From: an uncultured Collinsella sp.
Lineage (GTDB): Bacteria; Actinomycetota; Coriobacteriia; Coriobacteriales; Coriobacteriaceae
NCBI GenBank assembly: GCA_902470815.1
Contig: CABRHS010000006.1
Coordinates: forward strand, 57,240 to 121,239
Length of the DNA: 64,000 bases
Direction: 5' to 3'
The position numbers were made by a program, and so were the translations under genes. Position 1 is the stretch's first letter, and every line of letters begins with the position of its first letter. Below the pieces are notes generated by a model. The model ran no database searches, was not told the origin of the DNA, and saw only the letters and a list, made by a program, of their open reading frames with translations. Positions 1 through 8,269 of the stretch are shown one piece after another.

Positions 1-86
1 ACCCTGCAGTTGCTATGGTGAAGTTGATTTGTGTCGCCACGGCTTCGCGCTGACGCATGGGCGGCTCTTGAGGAGGGATCGGGCTT

Positions 87-671
87 ATGAATTACGCTGA
101 GATCAAGCACTTCGACATCGCCAACGGCGAGGGGGTCCGCACCACGTTGTTCGTGAGCGGGTGCCGCCGGGGCTGCAAGAACTGCTTCAACGAAGTGGCG
201 TGGAACTTCGCCGCGGGCAAGCCGTTCACGCGCGAGGTGGAGGACGAGATCATCGATAGTCTCCGCCCTGATTATGTCGACGGCCTGACGCTGCTGGGCG
301 GCGAGCCCATGGAGCCCGAGAACCAAGCCGGCCTGGTCGAGTTCGTCGAGCGCGTACGCGCCGAGTTCCCGCGTGGCCGCGGCAAGACCATCTGGTGCTT
401 CACGGGGGACACCTGGGACGTGGAGCTCGTGGCCGGCGGCCGCCATCACACCGAATGCACCGATAGGCTTTTGGGGTGCCTGGACGTGCTCGTTGACGGG
501 CCGTTCATTCAAGACCTGCACGACATCACGTTGCGTTTCCGCGGATCGTCCAACCAGCGGATTATAGACATGCCGGCCACGCTCGCCGCGCTCGCCCGCG
601 GCGCGCGGCCCGTCGACGCCGTGCGCATGTGGGGGGACGAGCGCGTGTACGCCACCCACACGATGGAATAA
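87..671 (+). CDS. nrdG: Anaerobic ribonucleotide reductase activating protein NrdG
   Basis: Radical SAM activase that uses an iron-sulfur cluster and S-adenosylmethionine to put the glycyl radical on class III ribonucleotide reductase (NrdD), which makes dNTPs without oxygen. The 194-aa protein has the family's CX3CX2C cluster motif at C26, C30 and C33 (GCRRGCKNC) and the SAM-binding GGEP motif near residue 73 (LLGGEPM). Its length is slightly above the usual 150-180 aa. The start has a strong Shine-Dalgarno sequence (GAGGAGGG, from 70). NrdD is not in the window; it is commonly directly upstream, so this gene is probably the last of an nrdDG pair cut by the window edge. The identification is firm; that NrdD partners it here is inferred. 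Confidence 0.95.
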   Translation: MNYAEIKHFDIANGEGVRTTLFVSGCRRGCKNCFNEVAWNFAAGKPFTREVEDEIIDSLRPDYVDGLTLLGGEPMEPENQAGLVEFVERVRAEFPRGRGKTIWCFTGDTWDVELVAGGRHHTECTDRLLGCLDVLVDGPFIQDLHDITLRFRGSSNQRIIDMPATLAALARGARPVDAVRMWGDERVYATHTME

Positions 672-751
672 GCGCGGGTATCGCGCCGTGGTACCATGTC
701 TATCGAGGATGATTCGTGTTCGCGCGCCTGCGCGACGGGGAGCGAGTGGAT

Positions 752-1309
752 ATGGTCGATCAGGATAAGGCGCGCGATGCGGTGAGGATGCTGCTCGAGG
801 CGATCGGGGAGGATCCGTCCCGCGAGGGGCTTGTCGAGACGCCCGATCGCGTGGCGCGCATGTACGCGGAGCTGTGCTCCGGTATGGGACGGGATGCCTC
901 CGAGCATCTCGCCAAGACGTTCAGCGTCTCCGAGAATGACATGGTCATCGAGAGCGATATCACGTTTTACTCGCTTTGCGAACATCATATGCTGCCGTTT
1001 TACGGCAAGGTGGCGATCGGGTACATCCCGGATGGTCGCGTGGCCGGCCTATCCAAGCTTGCGCGCACGGTCGAGGTGTATGCCCGGCGCCTGCAGCTTC
1101 AGGAGCAGCTCACGGCGCAGGTTGCCGACGCCCTCATGGAGGAGCTCGGCTGCAAGGGCGCGATCGTCCTGGTGGAGGCAGAGCATATGTGCATGACAAT
1201 GCGCGGTGTTCAGAAGCCAGGGGCGCAGACGGTCACCTTGGCCCGCCGCGGCGCCTTCGCACGGGACCTCGAGCTCGAGGCGCGGTTCTTCCGCATGCTC
1301 GGCAGATAG
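752..1309 (+). CDS. folE: GTP cyclohydrolase I
   Basis: Converts GTP to 7,8-dihydroneopterin triphosphate, the first step of tetrahydrofolate synthesis and also an entry to queuosine precursors. The 185-aa protein shows the family's zinc site: Cys and His in SLCEHH (about residues 74-79) and the second Cys in EHMCMTMRG (about 147). The GVQKPGA motif follows. I chose ATG 752 because GGGGAG lies 9 nt upstream and the protein then has typical length. An in-frame GTG at 716, preceded by GAGGAT, would add 12 residues and cannot be excluded. The folate pathway genes folB, fhs, folD and glyA are elsewhere in this window rather than in one operon. Confidence 0.95.
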   Translation: MVDQDKARDAVRMLLEAIGEDPSREGLVETPDRVARMYAELCSGMGRDASEHLAKTFSVSENDMVIESDITFYSLCEHHMLPFYGKVAIGYIPDGRVAGLSKLARTVEVYARRLQLQEQLTAQVADALMEELGCKGAIVLVEAEHMCMTMRGVQKPGAQTVTLARRGAFARDLELEARFFRMLGR

Positions 1310-1326
1310 GCGCGGAGGGGATGGCC

Positions 1327-2208
1327 ATGAGCGAGGACTTGCCGATCATCGAGGTGGTCGACGAGGTCGGTTCGACGAATGCCGAGATGAAGTCGCGCGG
1401 GCGCGCGGGCGCCCCGCATGGATCGGCGCTGAGGGCGTGCGTGCAGACGAGCGGCCGCGGCCAGCGCTCCCATGTGTGGGAGTCGCCGCGAGGGGGGCTG
1501 TACCTTTCGGTTCTCATTCGCCCGGATGTGTGCGGCGAGGCGATGCCGGCGCTTCCCGTCGCGTGTGCCTTGGGCGCTCTCGGCGCCTTGCGTGATTTAG
1601 GTTGCACGCGCGTGCGCCTCAAGTGGCCCAACGACATAGTCGTGGGCGGTCGCAAGCTCGCGGGCATGCTCACGGAACTTGCGGCGTCGCATGACGGCGT
1701 GTTCGCCGTGTGCGGGATCGGCGTGAATATGGAGGAGCCGGTCATGCCTCTTGAGGGCAGCTCCGCTGCATTGCGTCCCGTGGGCCTTGTCGACGAGCTG
1801 GCCCCCGGTGTTCAACCGCCGACGCTCTGTGAGCTCTCCGAGGCGCTGCGCCGGGGCATTTTGGAGGCCGTTGAGGGATGGTCCGCCGCGGATCGATGGA
1901 ATAGGGCCCATCCGAGCTCGCCCGCACAGGCGATGCAGACATCCAGCGCCGATATGAGGCACTGGATTAAAGACCCTGTGCGCGGGGGCGCCGAGGGGCC
2001 GCTGGCGCCCCTCCTGGCGCCCTACAACGCCTCTCTGGCGTTCGTGGGCAAGAGGGTGCGCATCATCGCGCTGGACGGCGACGAACGCGCTCGTGGGCTC
2101 TTCTTGGGCGTGGACGGCTACGGCCATGCGCTCGTGGCCCATGAGGACGGCGCCGTGGATACATACGATTCGGCCGATGTGTCCATCCGGCCGGTCGACC
2201 ATTCGTAG
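1327..2208 (+). CDS. birA: Biotin-[acetyl-CoA-carboxylase] ligase
   Basis: Activates biotin to biotinyl-AMP and transfers it to the lysine of carrier proteins. The protein (about 293 aa) carries the BirA/LplA catalytic fold: EVGSTN near the N-terminus, the biotin-binding loop GRGQRSHVWESPRGG, and KWPNDIV with the conserved lysine. It ends in the small SH3-like C-terminal domain. It lacks the N-terminal winged-helix domain of bifunctional BirA, so it is a group I ligase and should not repress transcription. A poorly conserved insertion of about 50 residues sits before the C-terminal domain. ATG 1327 has GGAGGGG 6 nt upstream; ATG 1321 is adjacent and unlikely. An obvious substrate, a biotin carrier protein, is encoded 3 kb away (5090-5491). 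Confidence 0.93.
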   Translation: MSEDLPIIEVVDEVGSTNAEMKSRGRAGAPHGSALRACVQTSGRGQRSHVWESPRGGLYLSVLIRPDVCGEAMPALPVACALGALGALRDLGCTRVRLKWPNDIVVGGRKLAGMLTELAASHDGVFAVCGIGVNMEEPVMPLEGSSAALRPVGLVDELAPGVQPPTLCELSEALRRGILEAVEGWSAADRWNRAHPSSPAQAMQTSSADMRHWIKDPVRGGAEGPLAPLLAPYNASLAFVGKRVRIIALDGDERARGLFLGVDGYGHALVAHEDGAVDTYDSADVSIRPVDHS

Positions 2209-2289
2209 GGGCGCGGCTTCGTCTCCCGTTCGCGGTTCTCCAGTCCGGGCGCCTTGCGTGCGCCGTGACGCACGACATGCTTGAAACGA

Positions 2290-2320
2290 GGGGGACGCCC
2301 GCGCAGCGCGGGCGCCCCCC
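2290..2320. terminator. GC-rich hairpin between convergent birA and decarboxylase operon
   Basis: A 15-bp near-perfect stem (arms 2290-2304 and 2306-2320) lies between two convergent genes and ends 29 nt from the decarboxylase stop codon. It probably ends transcription from both sides, although neither side has a long T run, so the strength is uncertain. Confidence 0.6.
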
Positions 2321-2349
2321 CTTCGTCCGATAACCTGGCCCGAACGGGA

Positions 2350-3744
2350 TCAGGCAACGTCGATGCTGACGTTGACCTCCTGGACGGGGACGTCGTAGAA
2401 CGGGTCCTCACGGCGGCCGAGGAAGTCGCGCGCCTGCTCGGGGAACAGGGCGTAGGAGAGCACGTCCTCCTCGGAGCGCGCGTACTGCGCGATCTCCTCG
2501 CGCAGGCGGGGCATCTGCGGCTCGATCAGGTCGGCCGGACGGCAGGTAATGACCTCGTCGTCGCCGATGATCTGGTGCCGGACCTTCTCGGAGATCGTCA
2601 CGGGCGGACGGCCGTACTGGCCGCGCACGTAGTCCTTGATCTCGGCGGGCACGACCTTGTAGCGCTCGCCGGAGATGACGTTCATGAGGGCCTGGGAGCC
2701 GACCATCTGGGACAGCGGGGTCACGAGCGGCGGGTAGCCCAGGTCGGCTCGGACGCGCGGGACCTCGGCGAGGACCTCGGCGTACTTGTCCTCCACGTGC
2801 ATGTCCTTCAAGTTCGCGAGCAGGTTGGAGAGCATGCCGCCGGGGACCTTGTACAGCAGCGCCTTGGGCTCGACGGCCATGACCTTGGGGTTGAGGCCGC
2901 CCTCTTCCAAAAAGCGGTTGCGGATGGGCAGGAAATGCGCCGCCACCGCCTCGAGCTTGTCGATGTCCAGGCCGGTCTTGTAGCCGAGGGCCTCCAGGGC
3001 GATCGCCATGGACTCGGTGGCCGGCTGGCTCGTGCCCTCGGCGAAGGGGGAGGAGCAGGTGTCGATGATGTCGGCGCCCGCCTCCACGGCCTTGAGGTAG
3101 GTCATCTGGGCGATGCCCGCGGTGCCGTGCGTGTGCACCTGCAGGGGCAGGTCGCAGGAGGCCTTGATCTCGCTCACGAGCTCAAAGGCGACGTCGGGGG
3201 TGAGCACGCCCGCCATGTCCTTGATGCAGATGGAGTCCGCGCCGGCGCGCGCCATCTCGTTTGCCAGGCTCACAAAGTAGCGCACCGTGTGCACGTCGCT
3301 CGTGGTGTAGGAGATGGCGGTCTGCACCTCGCCGCCGGCCTCCTTGGCCGCGCGGATGGAGGTCTGCAGGTTGCGGGTGTCGTTGAGCGCGTCGAAGATG
3401 CGGATGACGTCGATGCCGTTCTCCACGGACTTCTTGACGAGGGCCTCGACCACGTCGTCGGCGTAATTGCGGTAGCCGAGCAGGTTCTGGCCGCGCAGCA
3501 GCATCTGCAGCTTGGTGTTCTTGACGTGCGCGCGGATGGTGCGCAGGCGCTCCCAAGGGTCCTCGTTGAGGTAGCGCAGGCAGCTGTCGAACGTGGCGCC
3601 GCCCCACACCTCGAGCGCCTCGAAGCCGCAGGCGTCGAGCGTCTCCAAAATGGGCAGCATGTCCTCGATGGGCATGCGCGTGGCGATCTGGCTCTGCTGA
3701 CCGTCGCGCAGGACGGTCTCCATAAAACGGATGGTGCGGGTCAT
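2350..3744 (-). CDS. oadA: Oxaloacetate decarboxylase alpha / carboxyltransferase subunit (HMGL family)
   Basis: Carboxyltransferase subunit that moves CO2 from a 2-oxo acid (most likely oxaloacetate) to the biotin of a separate carrier. The 464-aa protein is a TIM-barrel HMGL-like domain with the metal/substrate motif RDGQQS at residues 13-18 and the metal-site HTHGTAG segment, followed by the conserved PYC_OADA domain. It resembles OadA, PycB and transcarboxylase 5S. Classical OadA (about 590 aa) carries its own biotinyl domain; here that domain is absent and supplied by the separate gene at 5090-5491. It is the last gene of a five-gene minus-strand operon. Methylmalonyl-CoA decarboxylase alpha belongs to another family (pfam01039), so oxaloacetate or pyruvate chemistry is the better assignment. 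Confidence 0.88.
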   Translation of the reverse strand: MTRTIRFMETVLRDGQQSQIATRMPIEDMLPILETLDACGFEALEVWGGATFDSCLRYLNEDPWERLRTIRAHVKNTKLQMLLRGQNLLGYRNYADDVVEALVKKSVENGIDVIRIFDALNDTRNLQTSIRAAKEAGGEVQTAISYTTSDVHTVRYFVSLANEMARAGADSICIKDMAGVLTPDVAFELVSEIKASCDLPLQVHTHGTAGIAQMTYLKAVEAGADIIDTCSSPFAEGTSQPATESMAIALEALGYKTGLDIDKLEAVAAHFLPIRNRFLEEGGLNPKVMAVEPKALLYKVPGGMLSNLLANLKDMHVEDKYAEVLAEVPRVRADLGYPPLVTPLSQMVGSQALMNVISGERYKVVPAEIKDYVRGQYGRPPVTISEKVRHQIIGDDEVITCRPADLIEPQMPRLREEIAQYARSEEDVLSYALFPEQARDFLGRREDPFYDVPVQEVNVSIDVA

Positions 3745-3747
3745 GGC

Positions 3748-3900
3748 TTAGGCCTCCTTCGACGGCGGGAAGAGCCGCGCGAGCGCGAGGGAGATCAGGT
3801 AGATGACGAGCATGACGATGAAGATGCCGCCCCAGCCTGTGACGAGTATCTGCAGGGCCATGCCCATGCCCTCGGGCATGGTGGCGAAAAACTGGGTCAT
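3748..3900 (-). CDS. Small OadG-like membrane subunit of the Na+ decarboxylase (50 aa)
   Basis: A 50-codon ORF starts at 3900 and stops at 3748, three nt before the alpha subunit start. The protein has one hydrophobic helix (about residues 17-41, with GWGGIFIVMLVIYLISLALA) and a basic-to-acidic tail. That is the layout of the gamma chain OadG, which anchors the soluble carboxyltransferase to the membrane pump OadB. A strong Shine-Dalgarno sequence (GGGAGGGG) precedes the ATG, and the position between oadB and oadA fits. It is shorter than typical OadG (about 80 aa) and lacks the proline-rich tail and zinc-binding C-terminus. The role is inferred from topology and context. Standard gene callers may miss it because of its size. 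Confidence 0.72.
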   Translation of the reverse strand: MTQFFATMPEGMGMALQILVTGWGGIFIVMLVIYLISLALARLFPPSKEA

Positions 3901-3915
3901 GATGCCCCTCCCTTC

Positions 3916-5031
3916 TTAGAGCAGCAGGCCGAGCACGAGGCCGCCGGCGACGACCGATGCGATCTGGCCGGCGACGTTGGCGCCCGCGGCCTGCATGAGG
4001 ATGAAGTTCTGCGGGTCGGCCTCGGTGGCCATCTTCTGGACAACGCGGGAGCTCATGGGGAATGCGGAGATGCCCGCGGCGCCCACCATGGGGTTGATCT
4101 TCTCCTTGCGGAAGAGGTTGAGCAGCTTGACGAACATCACGCCGCCCACGGAGTCCATGATGAAGCCTACGAGGCCCAGGCCCATGACGAGCAAGGTGTC
4201 GAACTGCAGGAAGTCGTGGTATTCCATCTTCACGGAGACGCAGAGGCCAAGCAGGATGGACACGAGGTTCACGAGCTCGTTCTGCGCCGAGACGGACAGG
4301 CGGTCGAGAACGCCGCACTCGCGCAGCAGGTTGCCGAACATGAGGAAGCCCACGAGCGGCAGGGAGACCGGGGCGATGAGGCCGGCGACGATGCAGATGA
4401 TCACGGGGAAGAGGATCTTGGCCGTCTTGGAGACCTCGCCGGGGCGGTAGGTCATGCGGATCTGGCGTTCCTTCTTGGTGGTGCAGGCCTTGATCGCGAT
4501 GGGCTGGATGATGGGCACGAGCGCCATGTAGGAGTAGGCGGCGACCATGATGGCGCCCATGTACTTGGAGCCCAGGGCGTTTGCGACGAAGATCGAGGTC
4601 GGGCCGTCCGCCGCCGCGATGATGCCGATGGAGGCGCTGTCGGCGATGTCGAAGCCGAGGAGCGTCGCCATGATGATGACGAAGAAGATGCCGAACTGAG
4701 CGGCGGCGCCGAACAGCAGCAGGAACGGGTTGGCGAGCAGCGGGCCGAAGTCGATCATGGCGCCGATGCCGATGAACAGCAGCAGCGGGAAGAGCTCGGT
4801 CTCGATGCCGGCGTCGAACAGGATCTGGAAAGGGCCGGGCTCGGCGCCGGTCATGAGAACGCCCGACATGGGGATGTTCACCAGGATGGTACCCAGTCCC
4901 ATGGGCACGAGCAGGGTGGGCTCGTACTCCTTCTTGATGCCCAGGTACATGAGGACGCAGCCGATGAGGATCATCGCGATGCGTCCCGGCTCGGCGATGA
5001 GCGCCTGCACGCCGTCGAGTAGGATTTCCAT
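3916..5031 (-). CDS. oadB: Na+-translocating decarboxylase beta subunit
   Basis: Integral membrane pump that couples decarboxylation of carboxybiotin to Na+ export. The 371-aa protein is almost entirely hydrophobic helices and carries the AAADGPTSIFVANAL segment, whose Asp (D142) corresponds to the Na+-binding aspartate region of OadB. It also has the GNLLRECGVLDRLS segment and the downstream SVGGVMFVKLLNLF region typical of OadB/MmdB/GcdB. Length is at the short end of the family (370-430 aa). It lies between the biotin carrier and the small OadG-like subunit in one operon. The sequence establishes the subunit; which acid is decarboxylated is decided by the partner at 2350-3744. Confidence 0.95.
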   Translation of the reverse strand: MEILLDGVQALIAEPGRIAMILIGCVLMYLGIKKEYEPTLLVPMGLGTILVNIPMSGVLMTGAEPGPFQILFDAGIETELFPLLLFIGIGAMIDFGPLLANPFLLLFGAAAQFGIFFVIIMATLLGFDIADSASIGIIAAADGPTSIFVANALGSKYMGAIMVAAYSYMALVPIIQPIAIKACTTKKERQIRMTYRPGEVSKTAKILFPVIICIVAGLIAPVSLPLVGFLMFGNLLRECGVLDRLSVSAQNELVNLVSILLGLCVSVKMEYHDFLQFDTLLVMGLGLVGFIMDSVGGVMFVKLLNLFRKEKINPMVGAAGISAFPMSSRVVQKMATEADPQNFILMQAAGANVAGQIASVVAGGLVLGLLL

Positions 5032-5089
5032 AGTGCCTCGTTTCTGGATGAAAACGCCGCCTCGTCGGCGGCGGGGTGATCAGGTGCTC

Positions 5090-5491
5090 CTACGCGATGG
5101 AGAAGAGCGCGTCGCCCGGGTTGACCATGGCGCCCTTGGCGACGTCGATGGAGGCGATCACGCCGTCCTTGTCGGCGACAACCTCGTTCTCCATCTTCAT
5201 GGCCTCGAGGACCATGACGGGCTGGTTGGCGGTGACGGGGTCGCCGACCTTCACGTGGATGTCGAGGATGGTGCCGGGCATGGGCGCGGACTGCACATGC
5301 GCGCCGGCGGGAGCGGGGGCGGGCATGGGCGCCGCGGCAGGGGCCGGCGCGGGCGCGGGAGCGGCGACGGGCGTCGGAGCGGGAGCGGCGACGGGCGCGG
5401 CGTCGGCAGGGGTCGGGGTCGGCGCGCCGACCTCCTCCATCTCAACCAGGTACTGGGTCCCGTCGATCGAGATCTTGAATTTACGCAGCAT
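5090..5491 (-). CDS. Biotin carboxyl carrier subunit of the decarboxylase
   Basis: Carries the mobile CO2 on biotin between the carboxyltransferase and the membrane pump. The 133-aa protein has a short N-terminal segment, a flexible Ala/Pro linker (about residues 23-66) and a C-terminal biotinyl domain with the invariant EAMKMEN motif, biotinylated at K99. This is the form seen in MmdC/GcdC-type carriers rather than acetyl-CoA carboxylase AccB. The start overlaps the stop of the upstream gene by 11 nt, suggesting translational coupling. The biotin ligase needed to charge it is encoded at 1327-2208. Confidence 0.94.
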   Translation of the reverse strand: MLRKFKISIDGTQYLVEMEEVGAPTPTPADAAPVAAPAPTPVAAPAPAPAPAAAPMPAPAPAGAHVQSAPMPGTILDIHVKVGDPVTANQPVMVLEAMKMENEVVADKDGVIASIDVAKGAMVNPGDALFSIA

Positions 5492-5873
5492 GGCTGCCCT
5501 CCTCTTTCATCTTGTAGATGTTCTTGACGGTGAATGAGCTCTCGGGGAGCGCGCCGGCGGCGAGCGCCGTGGCGATGACGGAGACCGTGCGGTGCTCGGG
5601 GTTTGCGACGAGCACGCGGCGCACTCGGAACTCGCTGGCGGGGTGATCGCCCGCGGCGATTGCCGATGCGATGACGCATGCGTGCGCATGCTCGCGCGGG
5701 TCGACGGGCAGGTACGCGGGGAGCGCCTCCCACGCCTCATCGGGCGAGGGGGCGTTTGGCGCCTCGCCGGGCGCCGGCGTGGCGCTCGCGTGCGGCTCGG
5801 GGCCGTGCTCGGGGTTCTTGAGCACGTCACCCGAGTTCCCGACATGTTTTTGGATCCAAGAACGTAGTCCCAT
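5481..5873 (-). CDS. Decarboxylase accessory subunit with duplicated MmdE/OadG-type tail motif
   Basis: First gene of the decarboxylase operon, 130 aa, with AAGGAAGGG before ATG 5873. The N-terminal 55 residues are polar and low in complexity. The C-terminal half holds two copies of one motif: VIASAIAAG..ASEFRVRRV (about 76-96) and VIATALAAG..ESSFTVKNI (about 103-123). This pattern resembles the conserved C-terminal tail shared by OadG, MmdD and MmdE, in which a helix VIAAAIAA is followed by FxVRxI. I infer a peripheral subunit that helps assemble the complex. No catalytic residues are visible. The duplication is unusual; the family assignment rests on motif recognition only. Confidence 0.6.
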   Translation of the reverse strand: MGLRSWIQKHVGNSGDVLKNPEHGPEPHASATPAPGEAPNAPSPDEAWEALPAYLPVDPREHAHACVIASAIAAGDHPASEFRVRRVLVANPEHRTVSVIATALAAGALPESSFTVKNIYKMKEEGSHAA

Positions 5874-6137
5874 GACCCTTCCTTTCCCGTGGGTGCATGC
5901 CAAAAAATACTGCCGAGGCAAAACCCCACGAAGGCCCATGCTAGCTAGATTTGTAGGAATTGTGGCGCTCGGCTGGGGCATCTTCGGCGACTGGTAGGAA
6001 ACGGGCGGGGAGGTGGTATTTCGTTTTACCGCAGGCGATATCGCGCAACGCTCAAGTGATTATTAAGGCGTCGCGCGATCCGTCGGGTGAGCGGATTGGG
6101 TACAACAAGAAAACGGATGTCGGCGTCTGGAGGTAGG
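5874..6137. other. Divergent intergenic region, no gene recognised
   Basis: This 264-nt stretch separates the minus-strand decarboxylase operon from the plus-strand HD gene, so it must contain both promoters. I could not pick out convincing -35/-10 pairs. The base composition is less GC-rich than the flanking genes, as expected for a promoter region. No palindromic operator stood out. Confidence 0.5.
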
Positions 6138-6665
6138 GTGAAACGAGTTGCCGCAATAGGGGGGAGCGAGGTGTTCCTCCGCCACCTCGCGAGCATCGAG
6201 GCCGCGGAATCAGACCGGGCCTTCTGCTGCCATGGGATGCCCCATCTGCTCGACGTCGCCCGTATCGCGTGGATCATCGACCTCGAGCGCGATCTTGAGC
6301 TGGACAAGGACGTGGTGTATGCGGCCGCGCTCCTGCACGACCTGGGGCGCTCGGCCCAATACGCCACCGGCGAGCCCCATGATGAGGCCGGTGTCCGCAT
6401 CGCCGGTGAGATTTTGGACGGGCTGCCCGAAGGGTCCCGGTTCGATCCCCTGGAGCGCGGCGCCATACTCGCCGCGGTGAGCGGGCATCGCGGCGAGTAT
6501 CCCGAGGGGATGGAGCGCCCCGGCACCTCCGAGGCCCCCATGCGCGAGGTCCTCTCGCGCCTCATCAAGGAGGCGGATGGCCGTTCCCGCGCCTGCTACG
6601 CTTGCGGCGCCCGTGCCGAGTGCTACTGGCCGGACGAGCGCAAGAACCTATCGATCGATGTATAA
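6138..6665 (+). CDS. HD-domain phosphohydrolase
   Basis: A 175-aa protein of the HD superfamily of metal-dependent phosphohydrolases. Visible ligands are the His pair in CHGMPHLLDVAR, the HD dyad in LLHDLGRSAQY and a downstream His in GEPHDEAG and SGHRGEYP. The C-terminal end has a small Cys cluster (CYACGARAEC) that may bind metal; it is not part of the HD core. The preferred start is GTG 6138, 4 nt after GGAGG; ATG 6117 is in frame but has no visible ribosome site. HD genes of this size occur in folate clusters of actinobacteria, and folB follows 42 nt downstream. A pterin-phosphate or nucleotide substrate is therefore plausible but unproven. Confidence 0.8.
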   Translation: MKRVAAIGGSEVFLRHLASIEAAESDRAFCCHGMPHLLDVARIAWIIDLERDLELDKDVVYAAALLHDLGRSAQYATGEPHDEAGVRIAGEILDGLPEGSRFDPLERGAILAAVSGHRGEYPEGMERPGTSEAPMREVLSRLIKEADGRSRACYACGARAECYWPDERKNLSIDV

Positions 6666-6707
6666 CAGCGCGTCCCGGATGAGGGGCGCACGTCAAAGGA
6701 GCGCATC

Positions 6708-8252
6708 ATGGATACGAAGCATCTGCCTGAGAACATCGTGGACGACCGCGGCACGCTTGCTTGCCGCGATGCCGGCCTTCCCGTCACGCGCCGGCAGCTC
6801 GCGCATGTGGAGCCCGAGCACCTTCGGGCCCTCGACCGCATTTCGATTGAGGGCCTTGAGGTGTTCGCCAATCACGGCGTGTTCCCGGAGGAGAATGCAC
6901 TGGGCCAGAAGTTCGTGGTGAGCGTGACGTTCTACACCGACACGCGCCGAGCTGGTGAGACCGACGACTTGTCGGCCTCGATTCATTATGGTGAGGCGGC
7001 CCATGCCATCGACGAGTTCATGCGCGCGCATACGTTCAAGCTTATCGAGGCGGCCGCCGAGGGTGTGGCCGATATGCTGCTCGGGCGCTATCCGAGTGCG
7101 TACGGCGTGCGCGTCAAGCTTGAGAAGCCTTGGGCGCCCGTGGGGCTGCCGCTGAGCTCGGTCTCCGTCGAGATCGAGCGCACGCGCGCGTTGTTCTCCG
7201 GCCGTATGAGGACGATGGACGAGGAGGTCTCCATGGACAACGCGACGACCGGCTCCCGCGTGTGGGGCACATGTAAATGGCTGCTCGCGATGGTGGGGGT
7301 TTTCGGCGCGTACATGCTGATCCAGGTCATGACGATGGGCCTCGGTAGCGTTGTGGTCGGCGTCGCGGCGGCGCTCTCGACGGGCGACTACGAGTCGTTC
7401 GTCGAGTCCCCGGCGTTCTCGAATATGGTTTTGGGCCTTTCCGTCGTGGCGCAGCTGGTCATCATTGCGGTGTTTTGGCCGCGATGGCGGCGCATGCGTC
7501 CCGCCTCATTCGTCTCCCGGCGCGAAGCGGTTGCGACCAGTGGCGTCTCGTTTGCCAAATCGCTCGCCCTGCTGCTGGTGATCGGCGTCGCGGCGCAGTT
7601 TTTCGTGGGCGGCGTCCTGGGGGTCGTCGAACTGTTTTTCCCTGAGGCCATGGCAGAGTACGCCGAGCTCATGGAGGATACGAGCGTCGGGGTCTTCGCC
7701 ATCGTCTCTGCGCTGTCGATCGCGGTGCTCGCGCCCATCAACGAGGAGATCGTATGTCGCGGCGTCATGCTCGAGTACGCCATGCGGGCGATGAGCCCCG
7801 GCTGGAATGTTGCCGACGGTGCGCGTTACCGCGCCGTTTCCGCACGGGCGTTTTGGATTGCCAACACGCTGCAGGCGCTCGCGTTCGGCGTGCTGCACAT
7901 GAATCTCATCCAGGGAAGCTACGCGTTCGCTCTCGGAGTTTTGGAGGGCTGGGTCTTTTGGCGCACGGGCAAGCTTCGCTACCCGATCATCCTGCACTTC
8001 GCGCTGAACATATCGTCGTATTTGGTCGAGCCTCTGTACCCCGTGCTGAGCGTCGTGCCGACGGGGCTCGTCATCGTGCTCGCCGTCGTGATGTGCGCAG
8101 CGGGAATAAGGGGGTTCGGTCGGCTCTGGAGCTCGTTCGATGCGCTGGATGCCATTGAAAGGCCGCAGGATGTAGCGGCGGTACAGGGCATTCTGCCCAT
8201 GGAGGGCGGGGTCGGGGAACGTCCGACCCCGCCCGACGGATATCTTGGATAG
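6708..8252 (+). CDS. folB: Dihydroneopterin aldolase fused to CPBP (CAAX/Abi) membrane protease
   Basis: A single 514-codon frame joins two unrelated enzymes. Residues 42-160 are FolB, which makes 6-hydroxymethyl-dihydropterin: ISIEGLEVFANHGVFPEE with the catalytic region, GQKF, and the KLEKPWAP motif. Residues from about 176 form a polytopic membrane protein with the CPBP protease signatures EEIVCRG (about 346-352), FGVLHMN and HFALNIS, which hold the glutamate and histidine active-site residues. There is no stop between the parts. However, a strong AGGAGGT stands 5 nt before an in-frame ATG at 7233, exactly where the membrane part begins, so the second domain may also be made separately. 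The N-terminal 40 residues have no recognised homology. Confidence 0.85.
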   Translation: MDTKHLPENIVDDRGTLACRDAGLPVTRRQLAHVEPEHLRALDRISIEGLEVFANHGVFPEENALGQKFVVSVTFYTDTRRAGETDDLSASIHYGEAAHAIDEFMRAHTFKLIEAAAEGVADMLLGRYPSAYGVRVKLEKPWAPVGLPLSSVSVEIERTRALFSGRMRTMDEEVSMDNATTGSRVWGTCKWLLAMVGVFGAYMLIQVMTMGLGSVVVGVAAALSTGDYESFVESPAFSNMVLGLSVVAQLVIIAVFWPRWRRMRPASFVSRREAVATSGVSFAKSLALLLVIGVAAQFFVGGVLGVVELFFPEAMAEYAELMEDTSVGVFAIVSALSIAVLAPINEEIVCRGVMLEYAMRAMSPGWNVADGARYRAVSARAFWIANTLQALAFGVLHMNLIQGSYAFALGVLEGWVFWRTGKLRYPIILHFALNISSYLVEPLYPVLSVVPTGLVIVLAVVMCAAGIRGFGRLWSSFDALDAIERPQDVAAVQGILPMEGGVGERPTPPDGYLG

Positions 8253-8269
8253 CCCGCGCTTCCTCGCCG

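Noticed and set aside
2281..5022. Long open frame (over 900 codons) on the plus strand opposite the decarboxylase operon
   Set aside because: Antisense shadow of GC-rich genes; composition is His/Asp/Gly/Leu-rich without any recognisable domain, while the minus strand encodes clear protein families.
6430..6460. tRNA-like sequence GGTTCGATCC
   Set aside because: Lies in the coding sequence of the HD protein; no cloverleaf arms around it.
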